64,000 nt of DNA from Adineta ricciae (GCA_905250025.1 CAJNOJ010000318.1:47676-111675); one strand, 5' to 3'; shown: positions 38,101 to 48,262, counted from the first letter of the stretch. A program made the numbers and translations. The notes: generated from the letters alone by a model not told the origin.

Positions 38101-41100
38101 TACGTCAGTTTCATATCTTCGTACCACGTGATGTGGAATCGGAGCAAATTCAACGACGACGAAATCCCATAATTCAACAACAAAATTTACTCAATCTTAA
38201 AGTTTGTATTTGTGTTTGTTTGAACCGAATGAAAAAGTTATCAGTTATTTTAGATTATCATCGCTGGTGCATTTTATCCGAATTTTTATATTCGTGAACC
38301 GATTCAACCGGAAGCTGTGGATCGAGAACTGTCTTCGAAAGATCCCTTGAGAACAATTATGGTAAAACAAAGTTTTCTATCTCTCGAAATCTCATTGTTT
38401 TTCTTTTCGTTTAGCTTCGTAATGTTCCCTTAAATGAAGGAATTTTATATCGAAATCAAATCGAACAACAACTAAAGACTTTAGTCGATGTTGAAGATAT
38501 GAAAATTACATTTGAAAATACCAAGTAAGTCTCTTTGACAATCTCGATTCAAGTATTCTATTTCTTTAATAGAGCATTAGTAGAATTTGCTTCTCCACAC
38601 TCCACACGTCAACTTGTGAATCCATCTGAATTACCAATTGATCAAATTGTTACATCGACAACTTCACATACAAATATTCTCCCAGCTGTTTATTTTGCTG
38701 TTAAAGCGAGAATGACAAATCACAAAATAATTCTTCAGACATTCGAACGATCAGCTGCATTGCAACGTGTCGAACGTCTTCGTCTATACATGTCCGGTGT
38801 TGATATTCAAGATCAAATGTTTGATCGTGAACGAGATCTGTTTGAAGAACATCGCGATGCTTTGCTTCATCTAGCTCAACGGCAAAGTAAAAGGATAAAA
38901 TCAATGAAAACTTCAATAAATTTTTGTAAATGATTTCAGCAACAATATATTCATTACCACAACAACGATTGCCTGATATAAAATGTCAATATATAACAAT
39001 AAATGTTTCAACTGTAGTCGATGTTAATCATTTTTGGGCACAATATGCTGATCGAGAAAGCAATGCACAAATGAAACAAATCAACGAGATGTTATCACGT
39101 TCATTAACACGTTTGGCAGCAACATCTGTGGAAATTGGAATGATGTGTGCTGCACCATTCGCTCTCGTCTCACCACGAACAACAACACCTTCAAATAACG
39201 AAAATCAACAAATTGTTAAACGATACGAATATTATCGAGCGAGAATTACACATCGTATTGATAATGTGACTGTCGAAGTCTTCTTTGTTGATTGGGGAAA
39301 TACTGAACATGTTCCGATCGATCAACGTAAGTTTGAAATCAATACAGAAACATAGAATCTCTTGTTTTCCCTTCATTGTTAGTACGTATTCTCGAACCAA
39401 CATTATTGAAAATGGCTCCACTTGCGTTCGAGTGTCAATTATGGTCCATTCGACCTAATGTTGCACGTTATCCTTCGAACAATTGGCCTGTTCCAGCATT
39501 AAACTATGTCTGTTCGCTTATTCTCGAACGACAAGTGGAAGCAGAGATCAAAGCAGTTGCACGAAATATCGTCAAATGTGATATTCTATTAGACATCCAA
39601 TCAACCCGATCGCATCAACATTACAATGAAATGGGACGAATGACTCTTCGACAAAGTTTGATTCAAAAGGGTTTTGCTGAAACGGCAAATGAAGAACATG
39701 TCTTTGAAGTAATTTTCAACAAAATGAAGAAAAAAGAGCACTCTTTTTCACTGATTTTTGTAGCATGATTATCGAATACGTCGTGATGCTCAACGTTTTA
39801 TTAGTCATTCAAACGATCTATCATCAACAACTGATCCAAGTAACACATCGCCACAGATTATCGATGTACCCAAAGAACTATGTGAAGTTTATGAACGAAA
39901 GGAAATTGGTCAACCTGTGACATTAACTGGTGAATGGAAAATCAAGGGAGACGATCGAAGTAAACATGTATGTTTTTCTTTTCGTAGGTCCATACTCACC
40001 GTTAGAAGCCAATCATTCATCATGTCATTATGCAACGAAAATGCGACGTGTTCAGATCGATGGCGATTCGATCAACTCTGTTGGTTTAGAAGAAGAACAA
40101 CATTGTAATTATCGTCGTTTACTTGTCTCGTATGGTGTTCATCTTTCACAAACACGACAAATTGTTTCACTCCGTCATACAACATTGATGCCTTCGATCC
40201 GTGGTCTACCCGCACTAATTGCTATGATATTTGCACCAACGATTGAATTGAGGTAGAAGAAAATGATGTGTTAATTCGGAAATATCTTGTTTTTTCTTTG
40301 TAGACTTGATGAAGAAGGTCAAATGAAAACTGGTGTTCTCTGTGGTTTAGGTTTCAATCCAGTTACAAACACTTCTCTTTATCCTGATCACGATATCGAC
40401 ATTGGATTCGATGTCCAAATATCGACTGAAGATCTTGTTCGAGTAAGTATCTTATTTGGCGATGTTTTATTTTGTAAACGTTTTCATGCAGATCAACGAA
40501 ATTCGCAAACAAATGAATTTAGCATTGTACAGTGCTGAATCTGCTGGAAATAGAGATTTGATGCGATCGGTTCGACGAATCATTTGTACGGAATTACAAA
40601 AGTTAGCTTTTTATTTATCTCGTTTGATGTTAAATCGAAAGTGATTCTCTGAAATCGTAGATTACTTGAGGCAAAACGACCACCAAGTCGAAACAATTAT
40701 TTTGGAACATTTCAATGGAACAGGGTAAGAGTGATTTTGATACAATAGCTCTTTGTTATACCCTGAAATTCTTTATCTCTAGATAAATCCGGATGATCGT
40801 GTTCCGAAAATGGCTGAAGATGTTTCACCTGATCATCTTCGATTGTTTCCACTTCATGATGATGTGATTACACGTACAGTCGAAATCGATGACGAATATC
40901 GTCTGAAAATGATGTATCATCTAAGATGGCTACGAGAAAAGGCGACAATGTTAGTCTCATTTTACTTTGATGATTCTTCTCTACGTTGTTTTTGTTCTTT
41001 TAATTTTAGCACAACATTTATATGCCAAGTTACTTGTGAACTATGTGATATGGATTTTAATTACACATCAGATTTATTTGCTCATTTATCATCAAGTCAA

Positions 41101-41145
41101 CACCGTGAACTTGTTCGACAGCTTGAACTCATTCATTGCGTCTAG
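35107..41145 (+). CDS. TDRD9: TDRD9 / Spindle-E: Tudor-domain DExH RNA helicase of the piRNA pathway
   Basis: Acts in cytoplasmic germ granules with PIWI proteins to silence transposons. Twenty-three exons from 35107-35408 to 41010-41145 close in phase to 1625 residues. Helicase motifs are complete: Walker A GNTGSGKST (about residue 249), motif II DEVH (about 349, split by an intron at 36258-36320), SAT, ATNIAESSITIPDV, and QRRGRAGRV (motif VI). The helicase-associated region follows (SRLIALGHAFGLVYEAVVIA). A Tudor domain lies at about 1060-1210 with FWAQYADR and VFFVDWGNTEHV. The C terminus has a zinc-finger-like CELC...HLSSSQH. The order helicase-Tudor-finger and the DEVH box identify TDRD9/Spindle-E rather than splicing DEAH helicases. 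It is longer than human TDRD9. All ATPase motifs look intact. Confidence 0.93.
40950..41009 (+). other. 60-nt in-frame intron of TDRD9
   Basis: Starts GTTAGT and ends TTTAATTTTAG, yet is exactly 20 codons without a stop. If retained it would insert 20 residues just before the C-terminal zinc-finger-like motif. Splicing gives a smooth join, so I treated it as an intron. Confidence 0.65.
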
Positions 41146-41494
41146 TTTGTTCTTTTTTTCCACTCATTCTCTTGTAGTTATGTTACATTTTTGTCATATT
41201 TTTTTCTTTGAACAATTGTTGGTTTTTGGTTTTTTTTCTTCAATGCCTAGTATTCCCTTTTTTGTATAAGTTTAAAAAAGTACCTGATCACGTAAAATGA
41301 AAGAAATGAATCGTAGAAGTAAATTCATTTTGTTCAATCATCTATCAATCAAGTTGCGTAAAGATACCATGTCACATAGATCCGATTCTTCACTACGAAC
41401 AACAGAACAAACGTAGCAATATTGTCTTTAGAAGCTTGGCGAATGGGCTCGTAACTAATTATTTGACGATACGTCCGATAAAACTAACTGCTTC

Positions 41495-41698
41495 TCCAGG
41501 TCGAACAATCCCATACTCGGATCCCATATCGGATCCTAAACATGGATTTCCTGGATTTTCTAAGGGTCATCATAGAACATAGCTGAAAAGATCGCTCATA
41601 AAATTTGCAACAACCGACGGGATTTTTCTAGTCGGATTCCAATGCAATTCCATTTCCAGGAATCCGGTCGGATCCAGCATCGGATTTGTTGACCTGGG
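41495..41698. mobile_element. GC-rich inverted-end element, copy 2 (204 bp)
   Basis: Left end CCAGGTCGAACAATCC and right end GGATTTGTTGACCTGGG are imperfect inverted repeats that extend for about 40 bp through GGATCC-rich sequence. The ends match those of the elements at 23747-24025, 43042-43274 and 44887-45000. No protein is encoded. Target duplication is not clear for this copy (CT/TC on the left, CA on the right). A non-autonomous DNA element. Confidence 0.65.
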
Positions 41699-41939
41699 CA
41701 TTGGTGTTTAATGGTAGACGTTGAACGAAGACTTAAACGAGCACGAAAGCGAAATAATTTCCTACTTACCAGTGAATGTCATTTTCTGACGAATTGTTGT
41801 CGTACATCGACTTAAACATAATTCCATATCATATCAGAGCAGTTTGACAGAAATGTTTTTTAAAAACAGCATATTGACTTCGGTGTTTCCAATTACATCT
41901 ACGTCATCGTCGATATCTCAAATCGCTACGCTTGACGAT

Positions 41940-42121
41940 ATGCAAAATACATTAATAGAAGAAAACGTTTCTCTTCGCCGACTATCGACTAATGATGAGT
42001 GAGAGAAAGGAATAGAGAACGATTCACATTTATCATTAGTTGATTGTGGACGTATATGATGCGAGCCAAGTTCAAATCCTGTGCGAAGAGAAACGTTTTC
42101 TTCTACTAATGTATTTTGCAT
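41940..42121. repeat. Foldback element with 38-bp inverted arms
   Basis: The arm at 41941-41978 and the arm at 42083-42120 are inverted copies with one mismatch over 38 bp (TGCAAAATACATTA.TAGAAG at the outer ends). Inside the arms a second, weaker inverted pair (CTATCGACTAATGATGA against TTATCATTAGTTGATTG) continues the stem, so almost the whole 182 bp could fold into one hairpin. It encodes nothing. Likely a foldback or MITE-type element; family not recognised. Confidence 0.8.
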
Positions 42122-42249
42122 TAATGGATAATTTGAAAATTTTGTATTTTGTCAGGGGTACCCATTTGAAAGGTCGACGTTGTCGTGACGATAATTAACA
42201 ACGCTGAATCCCAAAGATACTGCTTTATTTTAACGAGCATATTTTCTTC

Positions 42250-42700
42250 TAAACTGTTCCAGGTTGGTGGACTTTATGAATATCGATCAGTCGTACACAT
42301 ACATCACACAGGGCAGTGGTTGATGATAAACCATTTGAATGACTAATAAATCGTTGGACACCAGGACGGATTCGATAATTTTCCTACAATACTAAACAAA
42401 GAAAGAATGAAAACATTTTTAGGAACGCAAATATCTCGCTTGAAAAACGTGTTTATCATTTGCTGTTTCAGCGAAACCTTTCTGAATCAAACTTTGTCGA
42501 AGAGTCATTCGCCTCATTACATTATAATGTTGATGCAATCAAGTTGATTGACTATCTAAGATAACATCACATTTGATGATATTTTGTGCAGTAGCTTTGA
42601 TGGCACCTTCAACTTAGCATTCAGCAACAAGTCAACCACCGTAGTTCTATGGTTGAGCTAGCCAAAAATAATGAATTGGTTGTTCCCAAACGTCTAAATA
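42250..42700 (-). pseudogene. Decayed inverted fragment of TDRD9 (Tudor-region exons 16-17)
   Basis: On the minus strand this region aligns with TDRD9 exons 16 and 17 (39520-39900). Near-matching blocks include GCATCAACATTA.AATG, ATGACTCTTCGACAAAG, TTTGATTCA.AA.GGTTT, and CGATTTATTAGTCATTCAAA against CGTTTTATTAGTCATTCAAA. Sequence in the position of the parent intron is present but diverged, so this is a DNA copy rather than a processed one. The frame is broken: for example, the codons equal to parental TRSHQHYNEMGR include stops (TGA and TAA on the minus strand). Only about 450 bp of the 6-kb gene is represented. It lies about 1.1 kb from the parent's stop codon, in opposite orientation. Confidence 0.8.
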
Positions 42701-43041
42701 AGCAAGAGAAAGTTATCTGAAATCATTTTTCTTCCGCAACTTGCTAAAATGCTTTATTAAATAAGATTAACAAAGTGCTCTAAAATGAAAAATGGTTTTA
42801 TCGAATCGTATTGTCTATTTTTTTTATTGAAGAATGTCCACAACACCAGCGGCCGCGTCGAAGACATTGAAGAACAGTCGCGTTCTTGTTTTCGATGACA
42901 ACTCCGACACTATTAATGAATGTCTTCGACGTCATCTGCACAAATTTGAGAAAACCAATAGAAGAAACAAAAAGAATGCTCGTAAGGTTGCTTCACATCC
43001 GACCAAACTAGCATTTCTAATTTACTTTGACGATGGAGGTA

Positions 43042-43274
43042 TCCCAGGTCGATCATTCCGGCGACTGGATCCGTTGAAATCTGAGTCGATTCTGGCTGGA
43101 ATGACGCGGGAAATATCCGATCAGATCGTGATCGTTTCCGACTCGAAGTTTGCAGGAAACGGCTAGAAAATTAGTGGAACCTACGTTTGAACTTCCGGCT
43201 GGAATCCGGCGGCAAGAAAATCGTCGGAAAACAAGTTTAACCGGCCGGAACCGACCAAGCCATAATAACCTGGG
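43042..43274. mobile_element. GC-rich inverted-end element, copy 3 (233 bp)
   Basis: Begins (T)CCCAGGTCGATCATTCCGG and ends with CCTGGG; TA flanks both sides (43040-43041, 43275-43276). The interior is GC-rich with CCGGAA/TTCCGG words and no coding capacity. The insertion lies three bases inside the first intron of the coiled-coil gene, directly after the GTA of the splice donor. Confidence 0.7.
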
Positions 43275-43309
43275 TAAAATGAAAAGTAAATAACATTTTA
43301 AACAATGAA

Positions 43310-43780
43310 TTGTTTTCTTCCTTACTTTGGTCATATCTCGAACATATTGAAGCCAAGATTGCTCCTCGGATCGGTCTCCTTCGATATCTATCGAGATCAG
43401 CACAAGAACCAAACAACAAGACGATGATAAATGTCTTCAAATCAATTGTACGCACAGTCATCATATACGGTTATCCTGTCCTTCTCACAGCCGATCAAAA
43501 AATATGGGATCGCTCACAAATCATGCAGAACAAAGCAATCGGAGCTGCTTTAGGTTTACCCATATACACATCGGTCAAATACATCCATCAGATCAGCAGT
43601 ATCTCCAACATCAAGGAATACGCAGTAGGACTTCTTAAACAAGCAGTTCAAGCAGCGACAAACAACAGCGACGTCACGCTTAAAAACCATCTAGTACACA
43701 TACTAGAAAAGACTTAAAAGAAATCACCAAAGTCGTATTATATAGAAGCGTTGATAAACTGGATCATTCTTGTATCGCCC
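43310..43780 (+). mobile_element. 5'-truncated LINE fragment (Jockey-like reverse transcriptase end)
   Basis: An open frame of 135 codons ending at 43717 resembles the region just after the reverse-transcriptase core of Jockey/I-type LINEs: IAPRIGLLRYLSRSAQEPNN, VFKSIVRTVIIYGYPVLLTA, then IMQNKAIGAALGLPIYTSVK. The palm motifs, endonuclease and RNA-binding ORF are absent, as expected for a 5'-truncated insertion. It lies in the first intron of the disrupted coiled-coil gene. The 3' border is uncertain. Confidence 0.65.
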
Positions 43781-44886
43781 GAGTCTATACAAAAATCGTT
43801 ATATCGGAATAACGTACGAAGCGTTTGGTATATATGCAACAACATATACAATATAAAACGAATTCAATCCAGCTGACTATTCTTTCGGTCGTTTTTCTCG
43901 TTGTCTTCTTTTCATATGTAATATGGAATCGAATCAACGTGTTTGCTGACTCTTTCACCACTACCAAATCTTTCACTCGTTCTTATATCTAATACCAGAA
44001 AAATTCAATCTATTTGCCGATTAAACGGTAACCGTTTCAATTCTCTTTCCTTTCCTTCAACTTATTTTTCTTATCATAACACATCACAGACGCACACCAC
44101 TACCATGCACAAACCATATTTTCTCCGTGTTTATTTTCTCATCCTTTTTTTCTAGGACAAAATACATTCGTCATGGGTCCTTTCTTCTTTCATTTCTCGT
44201 GCCCAGCTTTCGTGTGACAACTAACCGTTGCTTTTTTGCTTATGCAGTAATGTTACACAAAATAAAGCTATGTTACTTTAGTCAACGAACAGAAAAGACC
44301 AATTTCACGTCTGACACCACCGAAATCACCGTTCAATCGTTTGTCGGTGAGTTCGATGTCGTTACCATTGGTCTCAATTCCACCACCATTAATTCCATTG
44401 GCAACAACAACATCAGCAGCAACAACTACTTGTTTATTTTTACCGGTAGTTCGTCCACCATCCCCACCAGCTGCTGCTCCACCAACTATTGCTTCGCCAT
44501 CACCACCTACTCTTGCTCCACCATCACCACCTACTGCAATTGAAACTGTTACATCTAATGAAATGCAGTTTATCTGTTCAATTACCAAAGTAATTCATAG
44601 GCTATTCTTTCTTTTCGAGATAATAGATATGATGTTATTTTGTAACGGATATACGAGCTTGACAAACAAAAGTGCATTCTTGATGTCTGCTTTTTTCTTT
44701 TCAGGAAAACCAGCCCACATGGTTAATTGAATTGAAACAGTTTCATCACGAAGCAATAAGACCAGTTGACAAGGAAATTGAACGATTGAGTGATGATCAT
44801 CGAATAGTTGAAGATCATCTGAATGAAGTTGAAGAAATGATCACGTCAACTGGTGAACAGAAAAAGCAACTGGATGAAGAAGGCTG

Positions 44887-45000
44887 CCCAGGACAACGGT
44901 TCCTGAAGCAGGATTCCATGAATTTCCGACAAAATCCCTGAGGAAACTCATCATTTCTGAGCGGAACCAGCCGTTTCCGTGCCGGATTGTTCGACCTGGG
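44887..45000. mobile_element. GC-rich inverted-end element, copy 4 (114 bp, internally deleted)
   Basis: Begins CCCAGGACAACGGTTCCTGA and ends CGGATTGTTCGACCTGGG. Its two halves match the two ends of the 279-bp copy at 23747-24025, so it is the same element with the middle removed. It sits inside coding exon 3 of the coiled-coil gene. The two frames of the host gene re-align if 116 bases (114 plus a 2-bp target duplication, TG left and CG right) are taken as inserted. Confidence 0.75.
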
Positions 45001-46149
45001 CGTAAGGTGGATGATCAAATTCGACATTTAGTGGTCGAAAAAACGATCATCAACAATAGTTTGGTCCTTGCCAATGAACAAAATGTCAAAAGACAAAACG
45101 ATAAAAGAATTTATACGAACCAGTCTGCGTTGATTAAAGAAAACATTGATCAGATGCGAGCCACGCGGGCTAAAATCAATCAATGCTGGCTTGATCGGAT
45201 CAATGACGAACTGTGAAAACGTCAAACGCACAATTATCGGTAAGTTTCATAAATCAAAGTAAAGTTTCGCTCAAATGCGACACAAACACCACATTTAACT
45301 CTTTGTTTGTCTCAATTGTGTTTTCAGTCATGGTGTCCTCTCATCAAAAACAACGATCAAACATTTGAATCAAGACGGTGGTCGATGAAAGTCATTTGTT
45401 TTGTGAATGTGGACTTTGTTTTTAATCAAGTCAATTGTTTCAGTAATTAATCAATTTGTTTGTTTAATAGTTTAATCATTTTGCTTTGATTGTTTAATTT
45501 GTAATTAATTGTCTGTAAAATCAATAAAATTTTATCTGTCAGAGAACGAGAACAAAATAAACTTATTCTGAATGATTTTACTATCGAAATAAAAAAAAGG
45601 GCCGGTGGAAGAAAGTTGTATAACTTTTGATTGAAAAGTTATTTCGAACTGCGGTTTTCACCATTCAATAGAGGAGGGTCGGGGGGCATATACCTACGTG
45701 GGAAAGTCACCATTCAAAGTATTTTGTCAGCTAGATTTTCGCTGACGCAATTTAGCATGTATTAGGCGATCTTTTTTAGGATTTTTTTTCATGATGTTGG
45801 TACCCGAACATGCCCACTTCACACCGGTATGGAAGGAATTTTCTCAGTTTCCTCACTGGAAATATCAGAGATATTTCAACGGTGAAACTACACGTAAGAC
45901 ATCCCGCGCTAAAAAATGAAAATTTGATCAAAGTATAAGCAAAATACAAGTTTTTACTATACTAAGCAATATAAAAGAAAATTATTGCTTTTCGAAATCT
46001 TATATGACACTACTTAGTCACTCCCTTAGAATGTGTTTGTCAGTATATAATGACAAAATAGAGAAAAGAAAGGAAAAATAATGTGTTTGCGATAATTCTC
46101 GGTCATTTTTTTTCTTTTTCTGTTTGATATGCACATGCTTTATGTTATA

Positions 46150-46860
46150 GATGGTGTATTTAGCTACAATGCCAACAGGTCATGAGTTTTCGCAAGAAGT
46201 GAAACAACTAATGTTTCGTGTTATTGATTTCGTTGAAAGTGAGAAGAATGGTTTCAATCATTCCTCTTTTGAACGTGAAAGAGCGTCTTGTTAAAATGTT
46301 AAATATATCAGAAAGATCTGCGTATAGATTAACGCATGAATTACATCATTCACGATGTAAAGAAATAAAGAAGATATCACAGGAACGAAAAGAGATGGAA
46401 GAGAAAAGCAAATAAGAAAGAAGTGTAAAAAATCTTCGTAGTTGTACTATTGTATATTCAACACTCAAACGGCAACAGTATTCAACGTCGAATACACCAG
46501 CTAAAATTCTTTGTCGTTGACATACTGCATCTTCTACCTATCCATCAACAAATCATGTCGATCATCTTGTTCCTCAAGCATTATTTCCTGAGAAAAAAAG
46601 TAAAATTTTTTTACTATGAATAAATTGAAAGTTAACTCTTTTGGTTTTAGTGCATTCTGGTCATCCGAACATTGTTTTATCAGAGCAAGGGAGATACTTA
46701 ATTCGACTTGAATTTCATAAACTTGTTCGAGAAAAATCAGCGTTGTTATTTTATTTGGAAGATCAATAATTTGAATCAATTTTGAATGATAGACAAAGTA
46801 AACAACAGTATTGCAAACGGAGTGAAGATCGAAATATTTGTTTCTGTGTTGAAACATGTT
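46150..46860 (+). mobile_element. Remnant of a DNA-transposon transposase (helix-turn-helix end)
   Basis: ATGGTGTATTTAGC at 46150 opens a frame encoding FSQEVKQLMFRVIDFVESEK; after a frame change near 46230-46245 it continues as IPLLNVKERLVKMLNISERS, then AYRLTHEL. This order (helix, EK-rich turn, then LNISERSAYRL helix-turn-helix) resembles the N terminus of IS630/Tc1-related transposases seen in many invertebrates. Later pieces (for example near 46650-46760, GRYLIRLEFHKLVREKSALL) are weakly protein-like but no catalytic DDE core is recognisable. Both borders are guesses. Confidence 0.4.
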
Positions 46861-47288
46861 CTCTATTCAAGTCTTTATAATCGTTGACAGAAATCAAAAA
46901 AAGATGCTAAGAAGTTTTGTGGACTAAACGTACATAGAAGCTCTTCATTTCATTTTCACGGTTCCAATTCGGAAATACGATCTGATCCAACATCAGAAAA
47001 AGAACGCGAATATTATCACTTTCCCTTTGGCCGAAAACACACCGAAAAAATAAATTTAAGTTCGAATCGTATCATCCAATACAAGTCTGTTTTATCTCTT
47101 AAATCATCTTTTTTAGACGGCTTAACGATAAAACAAAACGTGATGAATCATAATGATATAACTTAATTCAACATTGACGTTAATACACTTTTCGATCTTT
47201 CTTCATGATTAATAACAATGAGATCATCAGACGAGAGACACATATTATTCAACAATAGTCGTCTGATATCATCATTTCTTCATTCATC

Positions 47289-47296
47289 TATATAAA
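47289..47296 (+). promoter_or_regulatory. TATA box ahead of coiled-coil gene B
   Basis: TATATAAA lies 81 bases before the ATG at 47377. With a start site about 30 bases further on, the leader would be some 50 nt. A plausible core promoter, not proven. Confidence 0.4.
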
Positions 47297-47376
47297 CTCA
47301 TAGGTCACAAGACATAATTGATCTTCAACATTATTCGACATTTCTTCAACTTAATCGTGATATACTCAACTTCTCA

Positions 47377-48262
47377 ATGGATCAAAATGATCTTCAACAT
47401 CTTGATGACGAGGTCAGTGAAAGATTTATTTTACAAATTAGTTTGTATTTCAATGGGAGTTCTGCAGTTTGGATCGAATGAGAATAGACGTAAACAATCG
47501 ATCTGGGTTCATTAGATGATGATGTTGAATGATTATTTTCTGTTTTGTAGGAACAAATGCCAGATTGGGTGATCGAAATACGTGAAGGATATCGTCGAGA
47601 TATGGAAATTCTTCATCAAGGAGTTCTCGAATTACGAGGCCAACTAAATCAATGTTTGGAAGGAATCGAAAGAACAAATGATGATCTGAAAAGAACGCAT
47701 CAATTACAAGTGGACACTTTGGCGCAATTACGTTCAGTGGATGCAGAAATTGACTTATGTAAGAAGAAAATGGATGCATATGATCAACAACTTACGGTGT
47801 ACCAGGAAAAAATTGCTGCTTGTAATGAACAAATCAAAGAATGCGATGAAAAAATCAAAGAATGCGATGAACAAATCAAGGAATGCGATGAAAAAATCAA
47901 GGAATGCGATGAACAAATGGCTGTGAATCGTGCTGGCATCAAATCTTGTAATGCGATCCTCGAACGCGAAAGAATGAAACGTGAAGTTGGAATGAAAGAA
48001 CTGGCTGAAATCGAGAAAAAGATCGAAGCAGCAAAATTAAAACGTGCACGAATCGACGCATTTTTCAATAATTTGATTGAAAAAGAAAAAGCAAAGCGAG
48101 GTGAAATTGACAAAGTTCAATGGTAAGTGAGATATTTTTAAAATTCAAATCTTCAACTTCGTGTGCTTTAGCTCAAAAGTTTCATTGAAGAAATCATCGA
48201 GGAAACGATTAAACAGCAAAGGTGTAAATGCAAGACTGAAACGGACGAAACGAAAAAATTGA
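47377..48262 (+). CDS. Coiled-coil protein B with cysteine heptads and basic tail
   Basis: Exons 47377-47412, 47551-48122 and 48172-48262 give 232 residues. Nearly the whole of exon 2 is predicted coiled coil by its heptad pattern. In the middle (about residues 104-135) is an almost exact seven-residue repeat EQIKECD/EKIKECD, placing a cysteine in each heptad. The last 25 residues are strongly basic (KKSSRKRLNSKG, RLKRTKRKN), a likely nuclear localisation or nucleic-acid-binding tail. The N-terminal EQMPDWVIEIREGY block is shared with the damaged paralogue at 42834-45216. I do not recognise the family and assign no function. The start chosen is the first ATG in the exon in good context; AATAAA follows at 48309-48314. 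Confidence 0.75.
47827..47919 (+). repeat. 21-bp coding tandem repeat (4.4 units)
   Basis: Units of 21 bp, GAA(C/A)AAATCAA(A/G)GAATGCGAT, start at 47827, 47848, 47869, 47890 and (partial) 47911. The alternation of C/A and the change of AAA to AAG after two units show a 42-bp higher-order duplication. Each unit encodes one coiled-coil heptad. Confidence 0.9.

Larger units (their letters stand above)
41146..42249. other. Intergenic downstream of TDRD9
   Basis: Contains the TDRD9 3' end and two inverted-repeat elements listed separately (41495-41698 and 41940-42121). No coding frame is supported. Confidence 0.6.
42834..45216 (+). pseudogene. Coiled-coil protein paralogue A, disrupted by mobile DNA
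   Basis: Three exons fit in phase: 42834-43038 (starts MSTTPAAASKTLKNSRVLVF), 44282-44589 (Pro/Ser-rich, PPSPPAAAPPTIASPSPP) and 44705 onward (ENQPTWLIELKQFHHEAI then heptad-rich DKEIERLSDDHRIVEDHL). The third exon corresponds to the start of exon 2 of the paralogue at 47377-48262 (EQMPDWVIEIREGYRRD). A 116-bp insertion at 44885-45000 (a mobile element) shifts the frame and leads to a stop at 44939-44941; downstream the coiled coil resumes in another frame (VDDQIRHLVVEKTIINN) to 45216. Beyond the stop, a donor near 45238 and acceptor near 45327 mimic the last intron of the paralogue. The first intron is inflated to 1.2 kb by insertions. Probably a recently killed gene; function of the family unknown. 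Confidence 0.6.
45217..47376. other. Region between the coiled-coil paralogues
   Basis: Contains the dead transposase-like remnant at about 46150-46860 (listed) and otherwise no supported gene. The part 45600-45910 is richer in G (runs such as GGGTCGGGGGG near 45680) than its surroundings and may be a further repeat, but I cannot define its ends. Confidence 0.5.

Noticed and set aside
42060-42085. B-box-like GTTCAAATCC suggesting a tRNA or SINE
   Set aside because: No A-box at the right distance and no cloverleaf; the sequence belongs to the hairpin loop.
41918-42121. Minus-strand 67-codon frame
   Set aside because: Lies across the foldback element; produced by its inverted arms.
44268-44588. 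Minus-strand Gly/Val-rich frame
   Set aside because: Antisense of the Pro/Ser-rich exon of the coiled-coil gene, whose splice phases fit on the plus strand.
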